Positions 42,926-56,600 are shown, counted from the first letter of the stretch. The stretch: 64,000 nt of DNA from Trichobilharzia szidati (GCA_944472155.2 OX235279.1:178725868-178789867); one strand, 5' to 3'. Notes: generated from the letters alone by a model not told the origin. Numbers and translations are program-made.

Positions 42926-43380
42926 TGTGATCGGTTGTTAAATCAGCCTGGATTAATTTCCACCAATCAGCGTAGATCAATGTCTACCAATTGGCTAGCA
43001 GCTTGCTCTCACCACACTAAATCAAGCCTTGTACATGCACAAAATAAGTGAAAGAAAACGTTAGAATACTCAAATCCTACATTTATATTCATCAAACATG
43101 CTCGCAAACAACGCATGCCACAACCACACAAACCTGCACACGATATCACCTACCTAGGACAAATTAAATATCAAACTAGCTGCCACCGTTCTAGCCAATC
43201 AAAGCCGAGAAAACCCATAAGCGCGGAAGATGTAACGCGTTATAACGTATATCATCACCCGTGTGTGCGTGTGTGTATAGCAGACAACTGGTGATTCTAC
43301 TCAGTAGTTGCCTCCTGACTGAAGCAAGTAGAGCGGACTGGAACCGGTGACGCATTGACTGAAACATCAGTTTGAGATCC
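42926..43380. other. no feature recognised
   Basis: No gene, splice structure or classified repeat. Confidence 0.4.
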
Positions 43381-43384
43381 ATTG

Positions 43385-43450
43385 ACAACTATCACCTGGG
43401 AGTAACGGAGAGCTGTTTCATCCTCTTTCTGTGTAACTCTTGATAAGTAC
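43385..43450 (-). mobile_element. SINE-H hammerhead-tail fragment
   Basis: 'acctgggagtaacggagagc' followed by 'tgtttcatcctctttctgtg' is a decayed hammerhead-like block without the tRNA-like part. Confidence 0.5.
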
Positions 43451-43638
43451 GCATCAATGACCCTACTACGGTATTCAACTTATTACCTTAAGTTCACAAT
43501 GCCAATCTGGTTAGAACATGAATTCTTATTTCAATAATCTCAGTCTTTTTGAAATTTATAATGGCTATCTTCAACCAATAATTATTTAGCCTTTAGATAC
43601 CGAGTAGGACGTAAATCTTCAGACACCTATCTGTATTT

Positions 43639-43890
43639 GATTTCATCATGAGCTGACATCAGTTAGAGAACCACTGGAAAACCTGGGAGTACTGGACGGT
43701 TATTTCATCCTGGTTTGGGACTCTTCGCAGTGCGCGCCCACCGGGGGTTGAACTCAGGACCCTCTGGTTACTAGGCGAGCTCGTAGACCATTGAGCCACT
43801 GGGATCCGATCCAATGGTCAAACAGCTATCCAGTACTCCCAGGTTTTCCAGTGGTTCTCTAACTGATGTCAGCTCATGATGAAATCCTCC
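43639..43890. repeat. inverted pair of SINE-H copies
   Basis: A SINE-H copy on the minus strand (43639-43815, tRNA-like part at 43735-43815) is followed at once by the tail of another on the plus strand (43816-43890). The tails form arms of about 65 bp, for example 'catgagctgacatcagttag' at 43646 and its complement near 43866. Confidence 0.8.
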
Positions 43891-43949
43891 ATCCAATCAA
43901 ACAAAATCCCTACAAAACCAATACTTGAAAACATATCTGTATTTCACTC

Positions 43950-44275
43950 TCTCCTCTAGGTTGCCTTTATAAACTGGCTTCACGCTGGTTCGTAAGCTTT
44001 CATATCCTTCTACTGACTCAATTTCCTCTACGCTATCCTTAGACTCACGCTCCACTCATCTTTCCCCGTTCGGTCTCCACTCTCGAAGGTCTACGCAGAC
44101 TCGTAATGTCACTCAGCGGTCTCCAATCCATCCACTCGTTGAGTGGCAGAGTTCCTTGTTACATGCCTATGCGTTCTGGTCATGCGGCCATCTGAACTTC
44201 AGTATTATTGAGCCTATTGAAGCGGGCGGGGCATCTGGTTATGGAAATCTGCTATAGTTTATTGGAAATATGTTT
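43950..44275 (-). mobile_element. RTE-like 3' fragment, diverged
   Basis: 'actcaatttcctctacgcta', 'gagtggcagagttccttgtt' and 'tctgaacttcagtattattg' follow the RTE 3' order on the minus strand. It ends about 45 bp before AARS2-like exon A. Confidence 0.6.
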
Positions 44276-44319
44276 CTTATGTTATATTATATTTTATATA
44301 TATTATATTTTTTTCCCAG

Positions 44320-44674
44320 TGTAATGGATCAAAAGTTAATGCCATTCGGCATCGAATCAAATTTTTGGCGTGCAAGTCAATCTAGCGGTGGGGGTTTGTG
44401 CGGTCCATCAACAGAAATTCACATTGATTTCAAAGCACTGACTGGTGGGGATCAACTGGACTGTGCAAGATGTCTAGTGAATACTGTTAGTCCACAAGTT
44501 GTAAAGCTATGGAATTGTGTATTTATAACGCATCGTATTCTGCCTAATAATGAGAACAATAATAATAACAGTAGTGCTGCTGAAGATCACATAAAACCAG
44601 AACAACTTGTACCACTAGCTAAAACATTTGTAGACACTGGTATGGGATTGGAGAGGTTAGCTTGTGTGATGCAG
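44320..44674 (+). CDS. AARS2: AARS2-like exon A (motif 3)
   Basis: Acceptor TTTTTTTCCCAG and donor GTCAGT. Starts in phase 1 (one base completes a preceding codon), so at least one upstream exon exists. The internal ATG at 44324 is therefore probably not the start codon. Contains CGPSTEI and VDTGMGLERL. Confidence 0.88.
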
Positions 44675-47600
44675 GTCAGTTTGATATTTTTAAAAAAGTC
44701 AAATAAACATTTTAATAATCTTAGTGTTGCTTCTGTCAGGAAACAACATCAGTTTGAGATCACTGAAAATCCAGGGAGCACTGGATAGCTGTTTCGTCCT
44801 ATATTCTTAGGACTCTTCATCAGTACACACCCGGATTGAGAAGTTCTAATTCATGACTTGTTGAATCCCAACCTAATTGGCCAAATGGTCAACGGGCTTG
44901 TCCTCGTGACTTAAATGTCCTGGGTTTCATCCAGGGTAGTGGGGTCATAGGTGATCACTGCTGAAAAGTGCTAATGAAGGGAGAAGACCGTACATTTGCC
45001 AAGTACTCCCTTCGGGTTTTCAATGCTCTTTAACACCTTTTAGTTAGTAGCGAAATTTGCATTGAAGTCAATCTAAATCCATAGTTTTATCTCTAGTGTA
45101 GATAATAATTCGAATATACATTTAATCATAAACCAATCAATATCGGTCAGAGAGTCATTGAAATCCGACTGCTGCATTGGACGGCTGTATCATCCTTCTT
45201 TGAGCAATCGTGATCCCAATAAGCTCTGAACCCAAGACCTTCAGTTCACGAGACAAGCTCATTAACTATTCAGCCTGCTGGGACAGCATCCAATGGTGAA
45301 GCTATGTATTCTGACTCATGTCAATTCTCCAGAAAAAGTACAGCGTCACGGCCAGCCAATGGCTACTGAAGACTCCCAAAGACATGCGTCCTACGTCTTG
45401 GTGTTATCGCAGACTGAATTAAACTAGTTAAGTTTCGCAATACTGTCACTAACCTAGGAACTGAGCACGAAACTTATTTATTTTTCAAGGCTTCCTGCCG
45501 ATTACTCTGTAACATCCATTGAGAGGGCACTTAGACGATGGCGAGCCATCGTACACTTGGTGATGCCTCATTGCAACCAAACCTTGACTGACAGAATTCA
45601 ATCATCATCAGCACCAAGGACTAGATGCATCAGATTGGTTACTTTTTGGTGGCCACCAATCAGTTTATCGATTAAAGTCTTACAGGGGGTCAATCGTTGA
45701 AACCCAACCAATCAGTCAGCCTAATGTGATTATTATTATTTAATAAATAGAGGTTTTTTACGTGCAATCAGAGTCTCAGGTTTTCTCTTTGATGTTTCTT
45801 CATGAAACTACTCGCACAGTCCATCTCCATCAAGGAATCGTGAATATATTCAAATTCCTTCTGTAAGAGGTCATCCGTACACATCTTTGTTACTCTTCTC
45901 ATAAGACATTTAACAACATTTCTTTTATATTTAATGGGCACGTAACTAAGGAAGTGTGTGTGTATTGCCCTGTGAATGTTTCCTTTTTCTAGACACGTTT
46001 CTCCCAAGTGACCCATCTTCTCGCCTACTTAGCAAGACATCCAGAAAATGTAGTTTATTATTCTGCTCCTCTTCACAAGTAAAAGTAAGCGAAGGGTGGA
46101 GGTTGTTGAATTTCAGCAACAATTCGTCTATGTTTACATTCCCATCAGTTGATGATTTACCTCAGGAATTACAATTGATGTTCATGGAATATGTGTTAAT
46201 AACGTAATAACAGTAAACAGAATGAATAATAAAAGGATTAGTCTTGTCAAATCTCTTGAAAGCCAAAAGCTTGAAAGAAAATTTCCCTTAGTTGCGGGTC
46301 GGTGTTTTCACAATTTTCCCCAGTGTCGTGCTTAATAAGTTCCAACTGAAGGTGTTATCTCTAGGTCCCAAATTTAGTGACTATGGTCCTAAATTCCATA
46401 TTAGTTTGTTTACTAGATGTAACACACAGTGAGTGAAACGGTATTATTTACTGGATGACAATGTTTCGAACAAAATTTATTGTTCATAATCATGTCATCA
46501 ATTATAATCACACGACTTTTAAACTTGAGTTTTATGGTTTTCTTTGTTCTCTCCTATTTGTCGCAGGGATAGTAGAATTTTCCAGATATCCGGATGGACA
46601 GGTGTTGAATCGGTCCTATTCCACGTGTTCTTTCTCAATTGATTCAATTAAACAAAGTTTCTATTATCAATCTCTCCATCCACCCTGTGACATAAGATTT
46701 TAAAACTGTCATCCCATCCCATCCATCCTATTGTGTGGTTGTGTGTGATTGCATGTAGTGAGTGGTATAGCTGGACTATTCTCTAGATTTCTTATCTTAT
46801 TCGGCGATATATATTTTAATGGATAGGCGGGAAAACATAGCGATTGAAACGTTCACTCCCACCTCAAAAGTATGGTGGAGGTATGTAGATGACACATTCA
46901 CTGAGCTTAAAACACAGGATGTAGATAGATTTTTCGAACACATTAACTCAAAGGTGGAGGCAACTCAATTCACTTATGAATTGGAAAGTCGGGAAGGGGA
47001 GCTTCCAATGTTAGATCGCAGCGTAAAAAGGAAAGAAGATGTGAAGTTTATTTTTTAATTTTTTTATTTTGATTTACAGCTTGATTCCACACCGCATTTT
47101 CAGTACAAGTATGGAATTTTCAGCATGGATATCGGTAGCCCAAATTCAGGCCGACCATAGATATCGGGTGTGCGCCGGCAGGGGATCGAACCCCGGACCA
47201 TGTGCATAGTCGGCGAGATTCCTAACCACTGTGCCTAAACACTAGTGTTTACAGGAAACCCACACATTCAAACAGACCTCCGATCATCTTATCCCATGTC
47301 AGTAAAGATAGGATTGGTGAAATGTTTAAGTAATAGAGCACAAAATCTAAGCAGTACGAAGGAAAATCTAAGACAGGAAGGGAGGCATATAAGAGAAGTT
47401 TTGAAACTTAATAATTACTCTGATAAATTAGTGAGAAGGTATGTAGGGAAATGTAAAAATAAAATAAATAATGATAGTAGTGATAGTGATAATAATAGTG
47501 GTAATATTAATGACGACATGCATGTCAAACATGCGCAAGATAATGACAACACCAACAATAAGGAATCTAAATCATCAGTAGTAATTCCATACAAAGAAGG

Positions 47601-50600
47601 AACCTCGAAAACCTTACGCAGAATTCTTAACAAGGCGGGCAGGAATAAAAGTGGCTGGCATTCAAACCAACCACAAACTCAATCAGAAACAAACTTTGTC
47701 GGTTAAAGGATCAGTCCTATGGAGCCTTTAAAACAAAACAATTTAGTAGTTTATCTAATACCCTGCTGGAATGATTGTCAGGTCAAATACATAGGTCAAA
47801 CTAGTAGAACAGGGGCAGTCAGACTGGCTGAACATAAAAACTTAGCAAAATCTAGATTGGTTGACACAAATAGGATAATAAATCTAGAGAATAGTTCAGC
47901 TATAGCACTCACGTCATCCAGTAAATATGAATACTGTTTCACTCACTGTGTGATACATCTGATAAACAAACTAATATGGAATTACTTACTGCCACCACAG
48001 TGCCCAAGTTCTACACATATATTAATATAATCCTAATGTTAGCCTATTATTATTATTATCATTACCATCAGTAGTATATTTTATATTATTAATCTTTTTT
48101 AAAAAAAATAATAAACTTTTTTTCCACTATTTGACTTCCCCATAGGGTATTACATCGAATTATGATTCGCATGAATTTAATGACTTAATGGAATTCATCC
48201 ATTCGAAAGCTAATTCATCTGGTCAATCAATTGTACCTGAATATCAAGGTCTATTTTTCTTATCTAATCAACAAGAATTACTAGAGAAAACACATACCAA
48301 TGAATCAATACAGAAAGAAGGAGGTGATCAGTCGGCGAATGCATTTACCTCTTTGTGGCATACACTATCTCATATATCGTCATCATCATCGTCATCGCCA
48401 TCGAGTGTAAGTCAGCCTTTCACAATTGTTTCCCTCTCTTTACTTTCAGTGTCAATTCAGTGTCCTGTATCTTTCAAGTGTGATAGACAAATGAACTTTT
48501 TATGAGCATTGAAGTGTCTCTTGAATTGACTGTAACCATCATCTACTACCAGGTGTGTTTGTGTGTGTGTCAGTGATTTTATGGTGAAATACTCTTCAGC
48601 TATTTATACAAGTGAGTGGTCAGGATTCGATTCCAGGCCGGTGCACATTATACTACACCTTGTCCAGTTTAGCTAAGGAAAGGAGGAAAGTTGGTCGTGT
48701 GATGCTAGCAACTACTGTTATCAAAACTTTAAAAATGAAGCTTCAATCCCAGTTTGATAAAGCTTTTTAAAATCTGATGGCGAATGCGTCTAATCCTACA
48801 CCCTCTATAGCTTAAACTACAAGAACAGTTAAAACGGTATATGTTTGAGACGGTGAGGATAAGATCAGGTGAGTCCAGTGTGTTTCAGTTTCAAGGTGAA
48901 TATTAAATATCCACCGAAGGACAGAAATACATATGCTGTGTGAGTAGAAAGTCTTCGTTTTTTCGTTATGATTTAATCTTTATCCATTTTACTTAGAGAT
49001 ACACTTCACCTACGTAAGACAACATAATAATTCATTGCATTTCCTCAAGGTTTTATTATATTACTTGAGGGAAAACTGATGTCCAGAGGAGTTTATAAAA
49101 CCCAACATGAAACAGTCTCAGACGTGAACTGACAACACTGGAGAAAAGCCATTGATTTTGCGTCTGAAATTCAAGGACGATACTCCAACACAGACTCTAT
49201 GTCAACGTCTAAGCAAAGCGATGAACTGGGAACTTTCCTATTTCAAACATTTGTACCAATAGTAGCGGTTCAATGTTCACACAGAAAAGACCCTAAAAGA
49301 CGTCCTACATAATCTTAGCTTCGCCTCATGCGCATACCGTTTTAACTATTCCTGTAGTTCACTTTCTATCGATATAACTATAAAACTTGGGCACTGTGGT
49401 AGAGTGTAACTCCATTATGGATAAGATTTTATTTTGATAAATCACACAGTATTATACAGTAATATTAACTGATGACCAAGTTTCCAGCACAATTCATTAC
49501 TGCTCATAATCATATCAAGTTACTCACACAACAGTGGAATTAATACGTAGAATGAAGCCGTCTCTAGGAGAGTCTAAATGGTTTAATTTAATGCCTAAAA
49601 CTAATAATGCTAGTAGAATGTATGGTACTATTAAAATACATAAACCAAGTTACCCCATACGACCAATAGTAGATTTCAGAAATACCCTTACTTATGAATT
49701 ATCAAAACATTTAGCTCTAATAAAAGGAAGGAAAAAGTTGTGTGAGTAACTTGATATGATTATGAGCGATAATTTGTGCTCGAAACGTCATCAGTTAATA
49801 TTACTGTAACACTGTGTGATTTATCAAAATAAAATCTTATCCATAATGGAGTTTTACTTTCTATCGCCTGTATTTATTTTTGTTTTTGATTATAGCTTGA
49901 TTCCACACCGTATTTTCGGTACAAGCATGGAGTTTTCAGCATGTGATATCCGTAGTCCAAATTGTGCAGGCCGACCATTGCTATCAGGTGTGCGTTAGTA
50001 GGGGTTCGAACCCCGGATCATGTGCATGGTCGGTGAGAGTCCTAACCGCTGTGCCACCGACACACAATTATTTCAGTTATACGAGTGATCAGGATTCGAT
50101 TCCCGGCCGATGCTCACTACTGCATCTCGTCCAATTTAGCTAAGGAAAGGAGAAAAGTTGGTCGTGTGATGCTAGCAACTACTGTTATCAAATGTCTGAG
50201 TAAAAATGGTCGTCTAGGGATTTGAGAACATTTATCAGCTTGGTTCTGAAAAGCTGTAGTCGAAAACACGAAAAATCCTGTACTATCATATTATACTTGG
50301 TAAATAAATACGATACACTAACATCGCTTTTAGAGTTGTGCACTACACCTGAAAGTTGTTATCACGCATAGAGTTCGCCCCTACAACTTCCACAAATAAC
50401 TAAATCTGTTGCAAGAAGATCGACTAACCACCTAAGACGAAGCTGCCTGGAGTTCTAGTGAAGAGTTGTGATCAGTGGCAGGTGGGGTGCATCAAGTTGC
50501 CGAATGTTGAGAACAAATACTCATTGATGCTATTGGGTGGTGACGGGTGGTATGGTGCCATGTATACCGCGCGAATAGTGATTGAGTTCCATCCAGGTGG

Positions 50601-53600
50601 GTGAGAACGATGAACAGTTTCGCCTTGTGACGTGGAGATCATCCTGAGTTCAATCCCATAGTGAACTGATGCCAAAGATGGCGACCGCCGAAACAGCTCT
50701 CCAATGCTCTCCTCTGTGTGTTTTAGTGATTCTCAGTCTGATGTGTCAGGTCGTCAGCCAACTCATAATCATTAGTTTCACTCATAGGCTTGTGATCTTC
50801 GCTGGATATTTATCGCAGAGATTTAATTGTTTTTCCATCTCTCAATATCATCTGTCTTTGTGATCAATATATTTGTACTTCATAATTCTTCCTATTGTTA
50901 AGTGTCATTTATATGCATATATAATTTTAGGCTCTTTGTTCAAAATCGCATCTTGCTTCAGACCAGTCTTGGAAAGACAGACATAATGGCCAAAATGATC
51001 TTTTGGATGTATGGCGTAGAGATGCAGCTTATCGAATATTAGTAGATCATAGTCGGGCTATAGCATTCGCTTTAGCTGATGGTCTGCTACCTGGACGTCA
51101 AGGTTTATCGCTTAAAATCTGCCAACTAATGTATCGAGCATTTCGTGCCTCAGCATTAACTGGTCTTGATAACTGTCTGGTGGTCGACAAGAATCCATCG
51201 GAGAAAGTGAAATCTCTGCTTGGTGCTTTAGTGTGTCAAGTAGCTAAACAACATGTTCACAGACTTCATGCCTATTTTAATAGTATGAATGCTGTAAGGG
51301 GACCTAATTCCAGTGGGAATTCAGATGGTTTGACACCTGAACAAGTAGGTTTACTCGTTTTTAAAAATATCTTTTGTTGTTGTTATTGCTTATTTTAAAA
51401 TGTTAGTTGGTTGTAGGCAATCGTCAGGGAATCCCTTTTTCTCTAATCTGGGTTTAGTGCTTATTTGCACTAGTGTCACATTTCAAGGTGTGCCTGAGAA
51501 CTCTCGAAAGAATTCGATAATCACCCATCCAACTTGGACCTTGGTTTCTTGCTTACTGACTAGGACTCGTCAGCATGTGGTGTATGTGAAACCACGTTGG
51601 AACTGATATCCCTTCCTCGGAAGTGTTGTTACCGTGTCATTCAATTGTGCAGTAAGGGACATTATCACTAAGTTATTGGGACTCATTATTGAGTTGTTGT
51701 AGGGACTATTATACATGCTTTGATTCGTCACCGGGTGACGAGACCAGTGTCTTGTGTCCTATCCTTATTTATAGTGATGAAGCTAGTAGCTAAATTACTT
51801 CGTCATTAAGTATGCGTTGTTTGGGGTCACCAAGCTTCATAATTTTGTTTCTATTCAGTATTATGTATTACCCCTGTAAAATGTAAGATGCTGCTACAGG
51901 ACTGAACTACGTCAACTCATAGCTTAGTGATAGGGAGTGAAGTGATAGAACATGTTGACCACTTCACCTATTTGGGATGTTGTATCAGCACCAACGGACT
52001 GATTGGTGACGAAATCTCAGCACGGATCCCAAAAGCTCGAGCTGTTTTCGCTGACTTACACCATCTCTGGAGTAGGTGTGACATCCGGCTAGCAACCAAG
52101 GGACGTGTGTACTGCTCAGCAGTCCTTCTCTATGGCTCTGAAACATGGCTAATACGAGCTGAAGACATGAAAAGGTTGTCTGTTTTTGACCACAGATGTT
52201 TACGATCTCTTTCTCACGTTAGGTGGTATAATAAGGTAAGTAATGTTGACGTTAGGCGTAGAGTGTTGGGCAAAAAGGGAAAATCAATCGACGAGGCTAT
52301 AAAGTCACACAGATTGAGATGGCCAGGTCACGTGCTGCGCATGCCTAGCCATCGCCTCCCCCGACGGGCATTACTAGCTGATATAGGTGCAGGTTGGAAA
52401 AGAGTAAGTGGTGGTCAAACAAAAACATGGCCTGATCAATCCATGAAATCCTTGACAGTTAAACTGAGTCAGGTAGGGAGATGCAGACTCCTTCCGGGTT
52501 GGGACCCTCGGGACTCTAAGAATCAATGGCTGGAGACAATAGGTGACATGGCTCAAAATCGTTGTCAATGGCTTACGCAGATGTATTCAGTCTCTTGTGT
52601 AGTCTTTCATATTCCTTTCTACCATTACTCATTCTGTTTCACTCTTATACTTGTCAAAACTCTATTGATTCTCTTCACTCATTTTCTTGTCTACCTTTGT
52701 GTGCTATTTGGAAGGTGGCAACTCGAACTGCTGCACTTCGATGCCAAGTTCTATGTTGAATCCAGACAGACAGACAGTATGTATTACAGTGACTCTGAAT
52801 AATAATACAGTAGGGATTCGTATTCGATACGGAAATGCAATAGCTGTCAAGTCGATTGATGACAGGTACACGACTGTGTTATTTCTCAGATGTTTCCTGC
52901 TGCCTTGAGTTCTGCAAACTGCAATTGTTTTAAGATTAGCGAAAATTTGGTGGGTTTATGAAGATTTCATTTCTTTTCACTTGTTGTTTTTGTTTTTTGC
53001 ATAGATGGAATCTATCGTCAATGAAGAATTAACTTCCTTCGCACCTCGGTTACTACAAATGGAGCAGTCATTTAATCGATGTTTAGAAGAATGCAATAAT
53101 GAAATACAATTGTCGAGTAAGGCAGAGAAACAGGGAGGTTTATTTATATTCCTTCTGTTGTTGTCGTCGTCTGCATAATTTTGATATCGTAGTGGTGTAT
53201 TGTATCTGGGTGGGTTGGCAGTTCAATGATAGGTAGAATGCCCGCCAATCATGGCAGGGTGGCACGAGTTCCTATTCCTTACGAAGCACTCCTGAAACCC
53301 ACCTAGTCTACTGGTAGCTAGCAGTATGCTTGGAGAAAACAGGGGAAGCTGAGTTTAAGGTTAGCAACTATACACCGTAAGAAAACAAGAGCTATGAGTT
53401 CTATCCTTTTGAACATATTACCGTCAGCCGTGGATTCTCAAAAGGTCATTCGGGATTTACAGCTTTTGAAGTCGACCGTTTCTATCGCACTTTCCCCTTC
53501 CGAGAGTGGTGGCATGACACAGCTAACTTGGTAATTGTCCGAAGGAAACATCCTACTTCTGTTGCATCCTTATTCTCCAGTAGTACTGTGCTGAGAGCTG

Positions 53601-56600
53601 ACTGCTAGCCAAAGTTGGTAGACAGTAATTGACGTCAATGTTTATGTCCCGAATATTGGTGGTGAGAAAATGAAAACAAAGGCTTTGCGTAGGCGGATAC
53701 AGTTAGCATATGGATGATCTGACACAGCCACAAAGAGATGCAAGGTTAACTTTCAGTGAGAAACAACCAATCAAAAGACTGTGTTTTCTACTAACAATAA
53801 TCTACAATAATGTATAATTATATTTCAATAGTTTACACACAATGATAAGTTTTGGCATTGGTAATATTTCGAGCAAAATTACTGCCCGTGTTCACACCAC
53901 TGTTGGACAATGTGTGTATTCTAAAAACTAATATGAACAAATGGAAAGAAGGACTTATAACAGAGTCGATATTCATTAAAGTCACACCGGATACATGTAA
54001 CAAGGGTGACTCAGTACAACTATTAACAACTCGGAATATAATTCTGAATACAAACACATGAATGAACGTGGAGTATAACTCAGATACAAAAAAAAAATAT
54101 GAATGAGCAAAAATAATGAACTATATATATGAGTACAGTAATGTACATTAAAATCTATAAATATGTGTTGATTTTCCTTAATAAACGATCTGTTGTCTGT
54201 CCCTTGTCTTCTGTTGTTACAGTAAAACTCCACCCCAGACACTCAGCATAATATGAGCGGCTCACACTCTTATAGTAGTAACTACGTTTGTGTGCGTCGG
54301 TGGCACAGCGGTTAGGACTCTCGCCGACCATGTACATGGTCCGGGGTTCAATCCCCTGCCGACGCACACCCGATATCTATGGTCGGCCTGCAAAATTTGG
54401 GCTACCGATATCCATGCTGAAAATTCCACACCTGTACCAAAAAATTCGGTGTGGAATCAAGCTGTTATCAGAAACAAAAACCAAGCGACATGCAAGGACA
54501 TTTATTCCAGCCAGAGTATCTCGTTGAGTGATTGCAATATGCAAATCTGACCACTGGTCGGGTTCCGATCAAAAAGCAAACTAAATACTTTGATCTCTGT
54601 CCAGCACATATGACGGAATGTGCGAATTTACTTAAAAATAGATGAAACATGATTGTCTAAGAGTATTGCTTTTATTATTATTATTATTCATCTAGCGGAA
54701 CAAGTAATGAAGCTTATGAATGGTGAATACGGTTATCATTTAAGCTGGGATATGATATGCGCACAATCACAATGGGCTGGTCTTCTCCCTCCCTTGCCAT
54801 TATCGACTGAAGGGAAATATTCACACGATCAATCAAAATTGTCAACATTTAAAGGTTTCAAGGCATCAAATGCAGCCAGTGTTATTTCACGTCAATTGCA
54901 CAATTCAAATGTACCGTTCACAAATGATTCACTGAAATACAACTTCCAGCGTAAATCAGATTCTGTTGTTAGCTGTACAAATAGTCAATATGGTAAGTTA
55001 ATTGTACTTATGGGAATGTTATGTCTGAATTTGAAGAGAAAGTTGGTTAAATATTATCTGACTATTAGATGGTTGGAGGCAATCGGCAGGAAGCCTTGGA
55101 CCGAGGTTTCGTGCTAGTTGGCACTCATCAGCAAGGCGTGTCTACAACCTTGAAGGAACTGATGTCCCTTCTGAGATTCGAACCCGCGTCACCCAGTGCT
55201 ACCAGCAGTCAGAAACGTTACCACTGAGCTATTCAGGCTCATCTTCGGTGCAGACTGAATTCTATCAGTCATGTTTGCAATGTGGCCACCATGCTAGGTG
55301 GCTCGCCACTACGGTGCACTATGAACCATTACACTAGTTACTGACTAGTGTGCAATCAAAAATATTATCTGACCAACACGGATGATATTCATTTGCATAT
55401 TAGATGATGCAGTATGCTGAGTGATATTGTCATGGAGAAGTCACTCAATGACGTAGGGAAACTGAATCGATTGACACGCCTAAGACACACGCTGTCCATG
55501 CTAATTCATTGCCTACCCCATTCGACATAGGATTAGATTTAAAAAAGGGGCTAGGTAGGGTGTGAGGTAGCCAAATGAAAACATGGCACTGATTCGTGAA
55601 GTCTTTGACTGTCGATGTGAACCAGACACATACAGAGGTGTAGACTGCCCGATCGTGGTCCTCCTTACGTAAAAAATCATTCTATTGGAGACTAGTGGTG
55701 ACGCTGCTCGAAATCGTTTTCGATTGCGCAGATATGTTCACTCTTTAATATATGTGCAGAACTTGGGCACTGTGGTAGTAAGTAATTCCATATTAGTTTG
55801 TTTATTAGATGTATCACACAGTGAGTGAAACAGTATTCATATTTACTGGATGACGTTTCGAACAAAATTTATTGTTCATAATCATATCAATTGTAATCAC
55901 ATGACTTTGAAACTTGAGTTTTATAGTTTTCTTTGTTCTCTCCTATTTATCGTCGTTGGGGTAGTAGAATTCTCCAGATATCCGGTTGGACAGGTGTTGA
56001 ATCATTCCTATTACATGTATTTGCAGTTGATTCGATAAGCAAAGCTTCTGTTGCCGATCTCCCCTTCCACCCTGTAACATGAGATTGTAAAACTGTCATC
56101 CTATCCCATCCAGCCTATTGTGTGTAACTGCATGTAGTGAGTGCTATAGCTGAACTATTCTCGAGATTTCTTATCTTATTCGGCTCAGCTAATCTAGATT
56201 TTGCTGCTAGGTTTTTATGTTCTGCTAGTCTGACTGCCCCTGTTCTACTAGTTTGACCTATGTATTTGACCTGACAATCATTCCATTAGGGTATTAGATA
56301 AACTAAATTGTTTTATTTTAAAGGCTCCACAGGACTGATCCTTTAACCGACAAAGCTAGTTTCTAATTGAGTTTGTGGGTGGTTTGAATTATTATAATAT
56401 TATTATTGTATCCTTTAATTCCTACAGGAACATAGGGCTTCAGCCGTGCGTCTCCATTGCGTTCTGTTCTCTGCTAGAGTCTTCACCTGGCTCCAAGTCT
56501 GCCCAGACGTTTTCATCTCCCCTTCACATGACCTCCTCCAAGTCACCTTTGGACGACCAACTCGCCGCTTCCCTTTCGGGTTCCACTCGAGCGATGGCTT

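Noticed and set aside
51927..52802. 291-codon single-exon host gene
   Set aside because: It is the C-terminal region of the nonLTR-B element. Collinear fragments occur at 15476, 19262, 28525, 33669 and 61776, and its 3' end carries a short tandem-repeat tail.
54288..54370. Possible tRNA gene (box A and box B present)
   Set aside because: The sequence recurs many times as part of SINE-R. There is no evidence for a complete cloverleaf with acceptor and anticodon arms. The same holds for 40085, 9300, 55173-55231 and 8400-8490.
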